From an uncultured Gammaproteobacteria bacterium (GTDB lineage: Bacteria; Pseudomonadota; Gammaproteobacteria; Nitrosococcales; Methylophagaceae): a DNA stretch of 42,092 bases. Positions within the stretch are counted from its first letter, which is position 1. Each line of letters begins with the position of its first letter. The notes under the pieces are model-generated. The model was not told the DNA's origin, made no database searches, and saw only the letters and a list, made by a program, of their open reading frames with translations. The position numbers were made by a program, and so were the translations under genes. Location of the stretch: assembly GCA_913058195.1 (NCBI GenBank), contig CAJXPP010000002.1, positions 1 through 42,092 on the forward strand. The letters are read 5' to 3'. Positions 14,346 to 22,845 of the stretch are shown here, piece after piece.

Positions 14346-16525
14346 GCGGGTTTAAACCTTACATCTTGAATTCAGGTTCAGGTTCAGGATTTTTAATGCC
14401 TGACTCTGCAACATATCCTTTTACATCAAATGGCGCTCGTGATACATGGGCTAACGCTAACAAACAAGACCTAATTAAAAACTCTACAGTAGTGAATGTA
14501 AGTAGTACAACATGGTACGTTTGGCGCGGTGAGGACAATCCAGAAACTTATGACTCAATAAACTGGGCCGATGTAACACCAATAATCAAAGGTGAAAAAG
14601 GTGATCAAGGTAACGCGCTAGATTTATCGTCAATACCTGGCGACACAATAACAAAAACAAATTCAGGTAGCACAGGAATTGAATCTTCTTTAATTACTCA
14701 GCCTGATAATACGGGCGTAATTGTTGACGGAGAACTTACCACGTCGAAGGGGACTTTAAACATAGGTCGTGGACTTTCGCTTGGTGAGTCAGGTTTGGCA
14801 CCAATATTTACAGATGTTTTAGAGTCCGAATCATCTCTTCCTGTTTTATCTAATTTAAATGAAGACGGAACAACATTACAGCCCCACTATATAAAACGTT
14901 ACGATTTAACGAATAGTGTATTGCAGCCTCTTGAAGGCGAGAATGTTGCAGGATCTTGGGATGCGACAGTACCTGTAACATCAACAAGGGTAATCACAAA
15001 ACTGCGAATAAAGTTTGGCGCTAGCGCAACAGGCATTAGGCTTACTCTTAGGTATGCCGAAACACCCTCAGAAAAAGACGGTATTGTTCTGTATCAGTCA
15101 CATACTGACGCTGAGTTCAATTCAGGTGTAGGTTTTTCGGTTGCTAGCGGATTGTTTGAGATAGATTTGGGAAAAGAAGCTGCAAAAGTAATAAGCGGTA
15201 AATACGTATGCATATTGCTTGAACAAAGTCCTTTAGGTGCTGGTCAAATTCAGTTGCTTGGTGCTACAACAGATATAGGTGGCGTCACTCAATTCTATGC
15301 TTATCTAGAGCAAACATATGTACTAGAGGAAGCCGTTGCCATTTCATCTCAGCCAGTAAATTGGAAGAAAGTTTCGTCAGACTATACTTCAGTTAGCGGT
15401 GATATGTATTTAGATTGCAGACCATCCGCAGAGAATATTACTGTTACAATTAATGATACTTACCCTACTGATTGGTCTGGTTTGTTTATTTACAATGAAT
15501 CTAAGAGAAAAGATGTAATAGTAAAAAACCAATCAGGAGACACAGTAGTAATTGTTGATAGGAAAGAAGGGCAAGCAATATATTTAGATGCTGGCTCTTT
15601 TCAATCAACTACAATAATGGGTAGACCTGAAGGTATTAGCGAGGTTGTAAATCTTGATGTTTCTGCGGACTCAAGCATTACTCTAGATAATACCTACACA
15701 GGAAAGTTTGTAAACATAATTCAAAATGGAACGCAGACAGCAATACCAATGATTATTACATTGTCAGATCATGCGCAGTTCAGCACTGGTGATGTAATTA
15801 AAATTGGCACTGAAAAAAGTTATGTAAATTACTACTATGCTGTTAATTATAATGATAGCCAAGGTACTTTACTTGTGGTCTATCCTTCAAGACTTCAGGG
15901 AATTAGCTTGGTTAGAACTGATGGAGGATGGGACGTAAGCCTTGACGGAACTTATAATAAAGTTGCTGTTAGGCCAAAAGCAAAGGCAGGGGTTCCATTT
16001 GCTGACAATGACCCAGATGTAAGGCCCGTACAAGCATTTTCTTTTATTGATCACCCTGCGGTTGATTATATAGAGGATGCGTCAGGAAATAGAGCCATAG
16101 AAATAGATCTCAATAAAGTAATTAATGTTAACCCAGATACTGTTGACATAGTTGGATGGTGGTCTATAAATGCTTCACCTGATGCCAGTGACATAGCAAA
16201 CGCTTTAGGTCAAGTACAATCTTCAGCTGTAATTAGCCACACAGACAACATCAAGTCTGACGAACTACCTGAAACAAACATAGCAATGAAAAGAGATGAG
16301 ACAAGCGCGAAATACACTTACTTTGCTTACCCTACTGGCTTTTTTACAGATAAAGATGGAGGGTCACTTGAGCCAACGCTAGTTAACACAGGTGTCGGTA
16401 ATTCTGCTGACTGGGTGGTTAGTACAGTTTATGTTGACGGAGTGACGTATCGAGTTCAAAGAAGCCCAGCGCAAAACTTTTCACAACAGTTATTAACATG
16501 CAAGCTAATTCAAGAGGGTTACTAG
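14342..16525 (+). CDS. Tail fibre-like protein with short collagen-like stretch
   Basis: Encodes 727 aa. The first 90 residues include WYVWRGEDNPETYDS, a pattern seen in phage fibre N termini, then GEKGDQG, a short collagen-like triplet stretch. The rest is beta-rich, Ser/Thr-rich and without a catalytic signature. Likely a virion fibre that attaches by its N terminus and meets the host with the C-terminal part. Confidence 0.7.
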   Translation: MSGFKPYILNSGSGSGFLMPDSATYPFTSNGARDTWANANKQDLIKNSTVVNVSSTTWYVWRGEDNPETYDSINWADVTPIIKGEKGDQGNALDLSSIPGDTITKTNSGSTGIESSLITQPDNTGVIVDGELTTSKGTLNIGRGLSLGESGLAPIFTDVLESESSLPVLSNLNEDGTTLQPHYIKRYDLTNSVLQPLEGENVAGSWDATVPVTSTRVITKLRIKFGASATGIRLTLRYAETPSEKDGIVLYQSHTDAEFNSGVGFSVASGLFEIDLGKEAAKVISGKYVCILLEQSPLGAGQIQLLGATTDIGGVTQFYAYLEQTYVLEEAVAISSQPVNWKKVSSDYTSVSGDMYLDCRPSAENITVTINDTYPTDWSGLFIYNESKRKDVIVKNQSGDTVVIVDRKEGQAIYLDAGSFQSTTIMGRPEGISEVVNLDVSADSSITLDNTYTGKFVNIIQNGTQTAIPMIITLSDHAQFSTGDVIKIGTEKSYVNYYYAVNYNDSQGTLLVVYPSRLQGISLVRTDGGWDVSLDGTYNKVAVRPKAKAGVPFADNDPDVRPVQAFSFIDHPAVDYIEDASGNRAIEIDLNKVINVNPDTVDIVGWWSINASPDASDIANALGQVQSSAVISHTDNIKSDELPETNIAMKRDETSAKYTYFAYPTGFFTDKDGGSLEPTLVNTGVGNSADWVVSTVYVDGVTYRVQRSPAQNFSQQLLTCKLIQEGY

Positions 16526-16526
16526 A

Positions 16527-17948
16527 ATGTCTATTGATATTATCGAAGACTTAGAAAATGCCAGCTTAGGCCGACCCCTAAAAGGTTTAATGCTTGAGAA
16601 CGGTATACATATTTTTAACACTAAACAAGAGATACTAGATCAACAAACGCTGTCACTAGATAGAGTTGAAAACGCTGTTATATTTGCGCGCGATATTAAA
16701 AAGTTTCTTATCTTTGATGCTACTGGTGAAAACTACGAAGAAAGAGATGTTCCAGGCGGTAGTGGGAACGCCTATGGCGGTCAAGGCTTAGGCACTCCAA
16801 AACCGATAAGCGCTGGTAATTCAGATATATACTTGACCGATCCAGTTGGCTATTACGTGAGTCAAAATAACAAACCATCATTACTCACTATATATGTCAA
16901 TGATACTCAGGGTTATTCAGAATTTCGCGTAATCTATGACAATGCAAACAACGTAACTAGAGAGGTTAAAGTCAGCGCTGATGGCATAAAAGATAGCTCA
17001 AAGACAATTGAAACAGGCGAAGTTTGGGAGTGTCGAGTAACTTTAAGTCGTGATTCACTTGATAAAAATACTTTTTTCTGGGCTAAACTAGATACCTTGG
17101 GTGGTAGTAGCTACGATGGAGACGGCTTTGGCGTACCATCATCGACAAACGTTAGCTACGGATTGATAACTCAAGAAGAAATCACAGGCAACTGGAAAAA
17201 CAACAGTACAGAGGCTGGCGACTTAACAATAAGGCTTCTATCTACAAAAGGCTACAAGAATTGGCGCTTTTATTATACCTTCCCATTAGGTACTTTAAAC
17301 TCACGGAAGCTTATTATACAAGTAGATGACAAGCCAGCGACGACAAAAACAGTGAGAAGTGGTGAGACGTGGCTTTGTGAGATTAAAGCAGGGCGCTTCT
17401 ATGATGACTTCTTTTTTCAAAAGATTATAGATAATCAAAGCACGTTTATTAGTGAAGAAGATTTCAACTCTAAATCAGGCTATAGCAAGCTTTCTAGCGG
17501 TGGCGGATCAACTCATAAAATAGAGTTTTTGGAAAACGGAACGATATTTAAACTATCTAACAGTAAGATAGAAGTTCGACTACTGGAAGGCATGCAGGAC
17601 GAGGATGGCAAAAGGCACGGCTATGTTAAGTATATAAATAGTCGCGGAAGCGATGTTAATTTTGAATGGTACGACAGAAACGGCAATCAAGTAACAAATA
17701 ATGTTCCTAGTGTTTGCCCCAAAGACACTGTAGTGGAAATATTCGCGGATTATGCAAAAAATGAATATGTACTTAACTTTGGTCAATCAAAAGTAATAAA
17801 CACAATAAGCGAAAAGGAGCTTTTGGTAGAAAACAACCTTTATCTAGCTGATTTGCAAACTAGGTTTGGTCCGGGAACAGTGGAAGCTAACAACCTAACT
17901 TTTATTGTAGACTCAATTACATCTAACAATCTAAACGGAGAAAACTAA
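16527..17948 (+). CDS. Fibre protein with internally duplicated domain
   Basis: Encodes 473 aa. Two similar segments of about 105 residues lie near 85-195 and 200-300. Each has a G-x-G-x-x-P start, a YSEFRVIYD or YKNWRFYYT strand, and a TGEVWECRV or SGETWLCEI strand, indicating tandem duplication of a beta domain. The C-terminal part (from about 310) is a separate beta unit with a KRHGYVKYIN segment. No enzyme residues recognised. Probably part of the adsorption apparatus. Confidence 0.65.
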   Translation: MSIDIIEDLENASLGRPLKGLMLENGIHIFNTKQEILDQQTLSLDRVENAVIFARDIKKFLIFDATGENYEERDVPGGSGNAYGGQGLGTPKPISAGNSDIYLTDPVGYYVSQNNKPSLLTIYVNDTQGYSEFRVIYDNANNVTREVKVSADGIKDSSKTIETGEVWECRVTLSRDSLDKNTFFWAKLDTLGGSSYDGDGFGVPSSTNVSYGLITQEEITGNWKNNSTEAGDLTIRLLSTKGYKNWRFYYTFPLGTLNSRKLIIQVDDKPATTKTVRSGETWLCEIKAGRFYDDFFFQKIIDNQSTFISEEDFNSKSGYSKLSSGGGSTHKIEFLENGTIFKLSNSKIEVRLLEGMQDEDGKRHGYVKYINSRGSDVNFEWYDRNGNQVTNNVPSVCPKDTVVEIFADYAKNEYVLNFGQSKVINTISEKELLVENNLYLADLQTRFGPGTVEANNLTFIVDSITSNNLNGEN

Positions 17949-17949
17949 A

Positions 17950-18792
17950 ATGTCTGATTACTCAATCAATAACTTAAACTTAAAAAACAACTTAAATGTT
18001 GTAGATACAGACGGCAATCTAATCGAGACTATGACGGTAAACGATTTGATTAAATCTAAACTTCTATCATCTTTTGTTGGCTTTGCCGATGCTGTTGAGG
18101 ACTTACCCACAGGCCAGACTGGTGAGAGAGCTGTGGTAACGGAAGGTGTTGCGGTTAACTACGCATCAGAGTGGATTGTGCCAAATAAAATTGGCTCGGC
18201 GTCTAACGCTGGTTTAATGATTCAAGCTGATGAAGGTGTGCCAATGACAGCGCCAACAACATCAAGTTATGCAGGGGATCGAGGATGGTACTACAAAAAC
18301 AGTGCCGGAAACATTGATCCTCAGGGTAACCCTTCAGCCAAAATTAACTGGTACTTTGGTTCGCAGGGTTACAACAAGACGCTTGGAGACATTAGTACTT
18401 TAGCTATGAATCTAAATACTTTCCAAGTTCCAACAAGCGGCGATTTGTTCCTAACCATTTACACTAAATTTCAAGGAGATGGTGGTGATGCTGGATCATG
18501 GTATCGTTCACGCCTAAACTACATCATTGCACCGACAGCAACAGGTAAGCATTTAGTTCATTATGGTGCAGACATTCCTGCGCTACTTCCAGCACTTCCG
18601 CGCCTTGATATTACAAGCGCGTTAGACTCCGGATCTAGCAATGGCCCTCAAGACTCAGCAGAGGAAATCTTTTTAATTGCCCTATCAACAAACTCAGCGG
18701 CAACAGTTGATACAGTTGAACTTAGCTTATCAAGCACTTTCGAACTGTACTCAAATGACGCAGCAAGCAACATTAACATTTATCGAGTATAG
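17950..18792 (+). CDS. Fibre-associated structural protein
   Basis: Encodes 280 aa. The N terminus (IETMTVNDLIKSKLL) is followed by a VGFADAVEDLPTGQTGERAVVTEG stretch of the type found in phage tail proteins, where it forms a small connecting domain. The C-terminal 180 residues are beta-rich. Two bases separate it from the preceding gene; it ends before a hairpin. Confidence 0.62.
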   Translation: MSDYSINNLNLKNNLNVVDTDGNLIETMTVNDLIKSKLLSSFVGFADAVEDLPTGQTGERAVVTEGVAVNYASEWIVPNKIGSASNAGLMIQADEGVPMTAPTTSSYAGDRGWYYKNSAGNIDPQGNPSAKINWYFGSQGYNKTLGDISTLAMNLNTFQVPTSGDLFLTIYTKFQGDGGDAGSWYRSRLNYIIAPTATGKHLVHYGADIPALLPALPRLDITSALDSGSSNGPQDSAEEIFLIALSTNSAATVDTVELSLSSTFELYSNDAASNINIYRV

Positions 18793-18802
18793 TTAAAATC
18801 AC

Positions 18803-18823
18803 GGCCTCAATAGTGAGGCCTTT
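18803..18823 (+). terminator. Hairpin after the fibre genes
   Basis: GGCCTCA-ATAG-TGAGGCC, a perfect 7-bp stem, but followed by only three Ts, so probably a weak terminator or RNA stabiliser. Confidence 0.55.
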
Positions 18824-18844
18824 ATAATTGCTTTGGATTAAATT

Positions 18845-18952
18845 ATGCCAGTAAACTCACGAGGTCAACGCACCAAAACCAGTAAGAATAAGTCAACTAA
18901 GAAATCAACAAAGAAGCCAGTAAAGGGAAAGGCTGTGGTAAGGAGTAAATGA
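18845..18952 (+). CDS. Lys-rich mini-protein MPVNSRG type, copy 2
   Basis: Encodes 35 aa starting MPVNSRGQRTKTSKN and continuing as a lysine- and serine-rich chain. It is the paralogue of 5390-5461 and shares its first seven residues and general composition. It also closes a structural module. Too short for the ORF track. The pair being conserved within one genome is the main evidence that both are translated. Confidence 0.6.
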   Translation: MPVNSRGQRTKTSKNKSTKKSTKKPVKGKAVVRSK

Positions 18953-18953
18953 A

Positions 18954-19188
18954 ATAAGGCACATTAAGCGCCTTTTATCACCATAAAAACAAAAACCCAG
19001 AAAATCCAAGCGATTCATTTAGCAATGCAGAGTTTTAGCCTGATTAGTTGCCTATGCCAAATTGGGTGAAGATACCTAGCCGACGGTTACTGGTACAGTG
19101 GTAAACTTAACTAACGGTGCTTTGGTTGACGGTGCTGCTGATGACTTCAAAGAGGTACCAACAGAATAATAAATAGGTTAATGATTCG
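18954..19188 (+). other. Gap with weak hairpin and decayed reading frame
   Basis: Starts with AAGGC...GCCTT followed by Ts, a weak terminator-like element. Most of the rest is non-coding except for a broken frame at 19047-19169, listed separately. No intact gene seen. Confidence 0.5.
19047..19169 (+). pseudogene. Possible remnant of a structural gene 3' end
   Basis: One frame reads VAYAKLGEDT, a TAG stop at 19077-19079, then PTVTGTVVNLTNGALVDGA and on to a normal-looking end before TAA at 19167. The composition after the stop is like a beta-rich virion protein. No start or ribosome site is present. It may be the tail of a lost fibre or decoration gene; chance cannot be excluded. Confidence 0.35.
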
Positions 19189-19218
19189 GGGCTATACAAA
19201 AGTACAGCCCTTTTTTTT
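19189..19218 (+). terminator. Intrinsic terminator before the gp10-like gene
   Basis: GGGCTATAC-AAAA-GTACAGCCC (one mismatch) followed by eight Ts. Confidence 0.85.
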
Positions 19219-19244
19219 GTGTATTATTAAATTAAATTCACTCA

Positions 19245-19253
19245 TGCTATAAT
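19245..19253 (+). promoter_or_regulatory. Extended -10 promoter ahead of the gp10-like gene
   Basis: TGCTATAAT, identical to the motif at 13946, between a terminator and the gp10-like gene. No clear -35. Confidence 0.5.
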
Positions 19254-19282
19254 TGAGTCATTAAACAAACAAGGCTTTTGCA

Positions 19283-20695
19283 ATGCCAAAAATAAAACTA
19301 CCAATGATTAAAGGTGACCGTAAATCAGATTATGATTACCGTTCAAACCTTCCTGTCAACTTAACAGCTGTAATCAGAAATATAAGAGGCGATCAAGGCT
19401 ATCTACTTAGTCATGACGGTCTAACTGAGTTTGCATCAACTAGCGGTGTTGCTAGGGGTGGTGTTTTTAATGAAAGATTTGAAAAGCATTACAGAGTGTC
19501 AGGTGATTCTTTTGAAGTAGTAAACACTGACGGAACAACTACCGTTATAGGCTTAACTGCTGGTGACGGAATATGCTCGCTAGCTAACTCGTTTAACACT
19601 CAAGCTGTCTTGACTGATGGTAAACTGTACCTTTGGGATAACGCTTCATTGGTTCAGGTTACAGATCCAGACCTAGGATTCCCGATAGATATAACTCATT
19701 TTAGAGGTATCTATGTGATGACTGATGGTCAATTCCTTTTTCATACTGATATAAACAACGAGTTTTCAATAAGCCCTCTCAAGTATTCTTCTAGTGAATT
19801 TTCTAGCGACAAAATCCTAGCAGTAGAAAAGATAGAGCAAAATAAAATAGTCGCCTTTAACCGATATTCAACAGAGTATTTTTACTTTAACGCAAACGCA
19901 CCGAGCGGAACAAGTGTCTTGCAGGTTATTGACGGGGCATCAAACAATGTAGGCATAATGGGAACTCATTGTCAAACAGTTTTAGGTGGTATGTTTTTTA
20001 TTTTAGGCGGAAGGAAAGAAGAGTCTCCGAGTATTCATATTTTAAGCTCCGGTAAAGAGGAGCCTGTAGCTACTAGAGAGGTTGAGCAGATACTATCAAA
20101 GTACACTGAATCTGAATTGTCTAGAGCGTACCTAGAATCAAGAACAGTTGATAAAGATGAGTTTTTAATTGTTCATCTGAAAAATGAGACGTTGATATAT
20201 AACCACGCAGTAGCAAAAGCTATGGGTATAGATGCTGCATGGGCTTATTTGAAAACTGGTGCTGATACTGACAACCCTTGGCGAGGAAAGTTCGGCGTAT
20301 TTGATCCGCGCGTTTCAAAATGGATTTACGGGGATATTCTCGAAAGCAAGCTGGGGTATCTTGATGATAAATCAGCGGCACAGTACGGCGAGCAAGTAGA
20401 GAGCGTTTGTTATACGCCTATTGTTTCAGAATTAGAGACGTTCTCTATAGATAAATTTGAGATAGACACTATATCTGGCTATGGAACAAGCGATTTCACT
20501 TCAGCTTTTAGCTTATCCTATGACGGAGTGACTTACGGAACCGAACACTGGAATTTAATCTCATACTCAAGGGGATATAATAAAAGATATATTACAAGGC
20601 GCCTTGGTTATGTGGAAGATGATTTTAACTTTAAGTTTAGGTTTGTTTCAGGTGATAAAATGGCGTTTTCAGGCTTAACGGTGGATTACTCATGA
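19283..20695 (+). CDS. Packaged DNA stabilisation protein, P22 gp10-like
   Basis: Encodes 470 aa, P22 gp10 being 472. Shared features: start KIKLPMIKGDRKSDYDYRSNLPVN, a DITHFRGIYVMTDG segment near 145, IMGTHCQTVLGGMFFILGG in the middle, and a YNKRYITRRLGYV element near the end. In P22 this hub protein closes the head between gp4 and the tail needle and holds the tailspikes. It overlaps the next gene by four bases. Confidence 0.88.
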   Translation: MPKIKLPMIKGDRKSDYDYRSNLPVNLTAVIRNIRGDQGYLLSHDGLTEFASTSGVARGGVFNERFEKHYRVSGDSFEVVNTDGTTTVIGLTAGDGICSLANSFNTQAVLTDGKLYLWDNASLVQVTDPDLGFPIDITHFRGIYVMTDGQFLFHTDINNEFSISPLKYSSSEFSSDKILAVEKIEQNKIVAFNRYSTEYFYFNANAPSGTSVLQVIDGASNNVGIMGTHCQTVLGGMFFILGGRKEESPSIHILSSGKEEPVATREVEQILSKYTESELSRAYLESRTVDKDEFLIVHLKNETLIYNHAVAKAMGIDAAWAYLKTGADTDNPWRGKFGVFDPRVSKWIYGDILESKLGYLDDKSAAQYGEQVESVCYTPIVSELETFSIDKFEIDTISGYGTSDFTSAFSLSYDGVTYGTEHWNLISYSRGYNKRYITRRLGYVEDDFNFKFRFVSGDKMAFSGLTVDYS

Positions 20696-20994
20696 CACTT
20701 CAAACGTTAAAAGGTTGGCGAGATGTTAGGGAAAACCTACAGGGCGCCACTCAAAAATTCGTACAAGATTATTCTGCTGTAAAAGATGACTTATCATCTG
20801 CCGAAAGGTCAATAGCCACACTACTGGAAACTATTGAAGGATTTAAGCCGTTATTTGGCGCACAAACTCCAGAGGGCAACGTAACATCTAACGCTTCACA
20901 GGTTTACTTCGACACGACAGCAAGCCCAGCAAGTGTTACAATGTATTTTAATGAGTCGGTAGGTGTTGATACTGGCTGGGTACAAATTAGTTAA
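20692..20994 (+). CDS. Small tail protein with C-terminal GWV-type domain
   Basis: Encodes 100 aa. Residues 1-55 are helical and possibly coiled (DLSSAERSIATLLETIEG). Residues 57-100 (GAQTPEGNVTSNASQVYFDTT...GWVQIS) match a short phage structural domain that ends G-W-V and is often found on fibre or needle tips. By position it could replace the P22 tail needle (gp26), but it is much shorter; this is inference. Confidence 0.6.
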   Translation: MTLQTLKGWRDVRENLQGATQKFVQDYSAVKDDLSSAERSIATLLETIEGFKPLFGAQTPEGNVTSNASQVYFDTTASPASVTMYFNESVGVDTGWVQIS

Positions 20995-21003
20995 AGGTGA
21001 TTT

Positions 21004-21579
21004 ATGAGTTTATTCGGTTCAATTGGTAAAGCGTTATTTGGTGATCCATCTAAGGACATTCGAAGAGGCGAGCAAGCAGCTTTAGCGCAACAACAAAAAG
21101 CACTAGACTACCAGATGGAAGTTGACGCGCCTTTACTTGGTTATCGTAATCAAGCTTTAGGTGGTTTATCTGATTACTATATGGGCGGCCCTGAAAGTCA
21201 ACAAAGATTTTACGACCAAGCACAAGCAAGCCCAGGCTATCAGAATTACATGCAACAAGGTGAAGAGTCTATACTTCGAAACGCTGCTGCAACTGGTGGT
21301 CTACGTGGTGGTGCTGTAAACCCTGCATTAGCGCTTAATCAACACAACGTTACGCAAGGCTTAGTTAACCAGCAATTGCAAGGCCTAGGTCAGTTTGCTA
21401 ACCCTAACTTAAGCACGGCTAACATAGCTAACACTTACGGCAACATGGGTAATATTCAGCAACAATCAGCTATTGCGCAAGGTCAAGCGGATCAGTCATT
21501 AGCGGGTAGTGTTTTAGGTGGAATTACTGGCGGCTTAGGTTTAGCCGGTGGTCTTGGTTGGAAGCCTTTTGGCGAATAA
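21004..21579 (+). CDS. Ejection protein, P22 gp7-like
   Basis: Encodes 191 aa. It begins with SLFGSIGKALFGDPS and is rich in Gln, Gly and Ala. The segment ASPGYQNYMQQGEESILRNAAATGGLRGG is a marker of internal virion proteins of this type, and the C-terminal GGITGGLGLAGG stretch is membrane-active in appearance. It is the first of three adjacent ejection genes. In P22 gp7 leaves the capsid with the DNA to help form a channel across the envelope. Confidence 0.8.
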   Translation: MSLFGSIGKALFGDPSKDIRRGEQAALAQQQKALDYQMEVDAPLLGYRNQALGGLSDYYMGGPESQQRFYDQAQASPGYQNYMQQGEESILRNAAATGGLRGGAVNPALALNQHNVTQGLVNQQLQGLGQFANPNLSTANIANTYGNMGNIQQQSAIAQGQADQSLAGSVLGGITGGLGLAGGLGWKPFGE

Positions 21580-21588
21580 GGAACAATA

Positions 21589-22845
21589 ATGGCTAATCAA
21601 TTTACTATCAACCCTTTAGGCGGCTTTAACTTAGGTCAAGCTTTAAGTGGCTTAGGGCAGCAGTTCGGCAGAGCTAGAGAGCGTGACGAGCAAATGCAGG
21701 ACATGCAAGATACTCGCGCTTTTGCTGTACAGGCTCAATCTGGCGACCCTGTCGCTATGAAGGAGTTGTTTGCACGTAACCCGAACATGGCTATGCAATT
21801 ACAGGAAGTTGAGCAAAACAGATTATCCAAGATGGATGCTAGGCAGAAAGCAATAGCTGACGAGGCTAACTTTGGTTACGCTAAACAGTTAAGGCTTGCT
21901 GGAACTCCAGAAGAAAAGCAGATGATACTTGAGCAGGTCATACAAGACCCTGCATCTGATTTGTATGACCAAGATGACGTTGGTAAATCACCTGAAGAGT
22001 TAGAGCTTGATAGTAATATTCTGCTTTACTCGAAGCTAGGTGACAAAGGCTATCAAACAATGTTTGGTGGTGGCTATACCAAAGAAAAAACACTACCAGC
22101 TGAGTCACAGGCATTTAACGACCTGATAAAAGACTTTACGCCAGAACAGCAAAAAACAGCAAAGCTTATTAAGGCTGGATTAAAAGGTCGAGCGATTACT
22201 AACGCAGAGCTTACAGCTATAGAGGACGGCACTATAGATAGCTACTCCGATTATAAGGTGCAGCAAAAACAAGCGGAAAAATTCGCAGAAGCTACAGGCT
22301 CACAAAGGGCTAAGATTATAGATAAAGGCTTTGAAAGCATAAACAAAGCTAATACAGCACTAGGGAATATTGATAAAGCTATAGCTGTACTTGATAAAGG
22401 TGCTGGTGTTGGTGCTATCGAAAAACTATGGCCATCAATTAAGGCTTCGTCTGTTGAGTTGGATAATATCCGCGGACAAATGGCTTTAGATGTTGTAGGC
22501 GCCACAACTTTTGGCGCATTGTCAGAGGGTGAACTGAACCTAGCTAAAGATGTCGCGTTGCCAACAGGGTTAGACACTGCCGAGTTAAAAGATTATTTAC
22601 TTAGGAAGAAGGCTGCGCAAGAAAAACTAAGGGATTACTACAGCGCACAAATACAGCACCTTGACCAAGGCGGAACAGTTGCTAGCTTCTTAAGAGAGCA
22701 GGAAAGGGGTAAAAAGCAACCTGCGAAACAATCAGCACAGTCGGAGCAACAGAATCAAAACAATCAAGCGTTACAGTGGGCGCAAGCTAACCCTAATGAC
22801 CCAAGAGCAGCGCAAATAATGCAAAAACTGCAAGGGGCGCAATAA
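21589..22845 (+). CDS. Ejection protein, P22 gp20-like position
   Basis: Encodes 418 aa. Mostly alpha-helical and Gln-rich, with a beta-poor N terminus (FNLGQALSGLGQQFGRARERDEQ) typical of this class and a low-complexity Gln/Asn-rich C terminus. It lies between the gp7-like and gp16-like genes, and its stop overlaps the next start as TAATG. Assigned mainly by order and composition. Confidence 0.72.
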   Translation: MANQFTINPLGGFNLGQALSGLGQQFGRARERDEQMQDMQDTRAFAVQAQSGDPVAMKELFARNPNMAMQLQEVEQNRLSKMDARQKAIADEANFGYAKQLRLAGTPEEKQMILEQVIQDPASDLYDQDDVGKSPEELELDSNILLYSKLGDKGYQTMFGGGYTKEKTLPAESQAFNDLIKDFTPEQQKTAKLIKAGLKGRAITNAELTAIEDGTIDSYSDYKVQQKQAEKFAEATGSQRAKIIDKGFESINKANTALGNIDKAIAVLDKGAGVGAIEKLWPSIKASSVELDNIRGQMALDVVGATTFGALSEGELNLAKDVALPTGLDTAELKDYLLRKKAAQEKLRDYYSAQIQHLDQGGTVASFLREQERGKKQPAKQSAQSEQQNQNNQALQWAQANPNDPRAAQIMQKLQGAQ

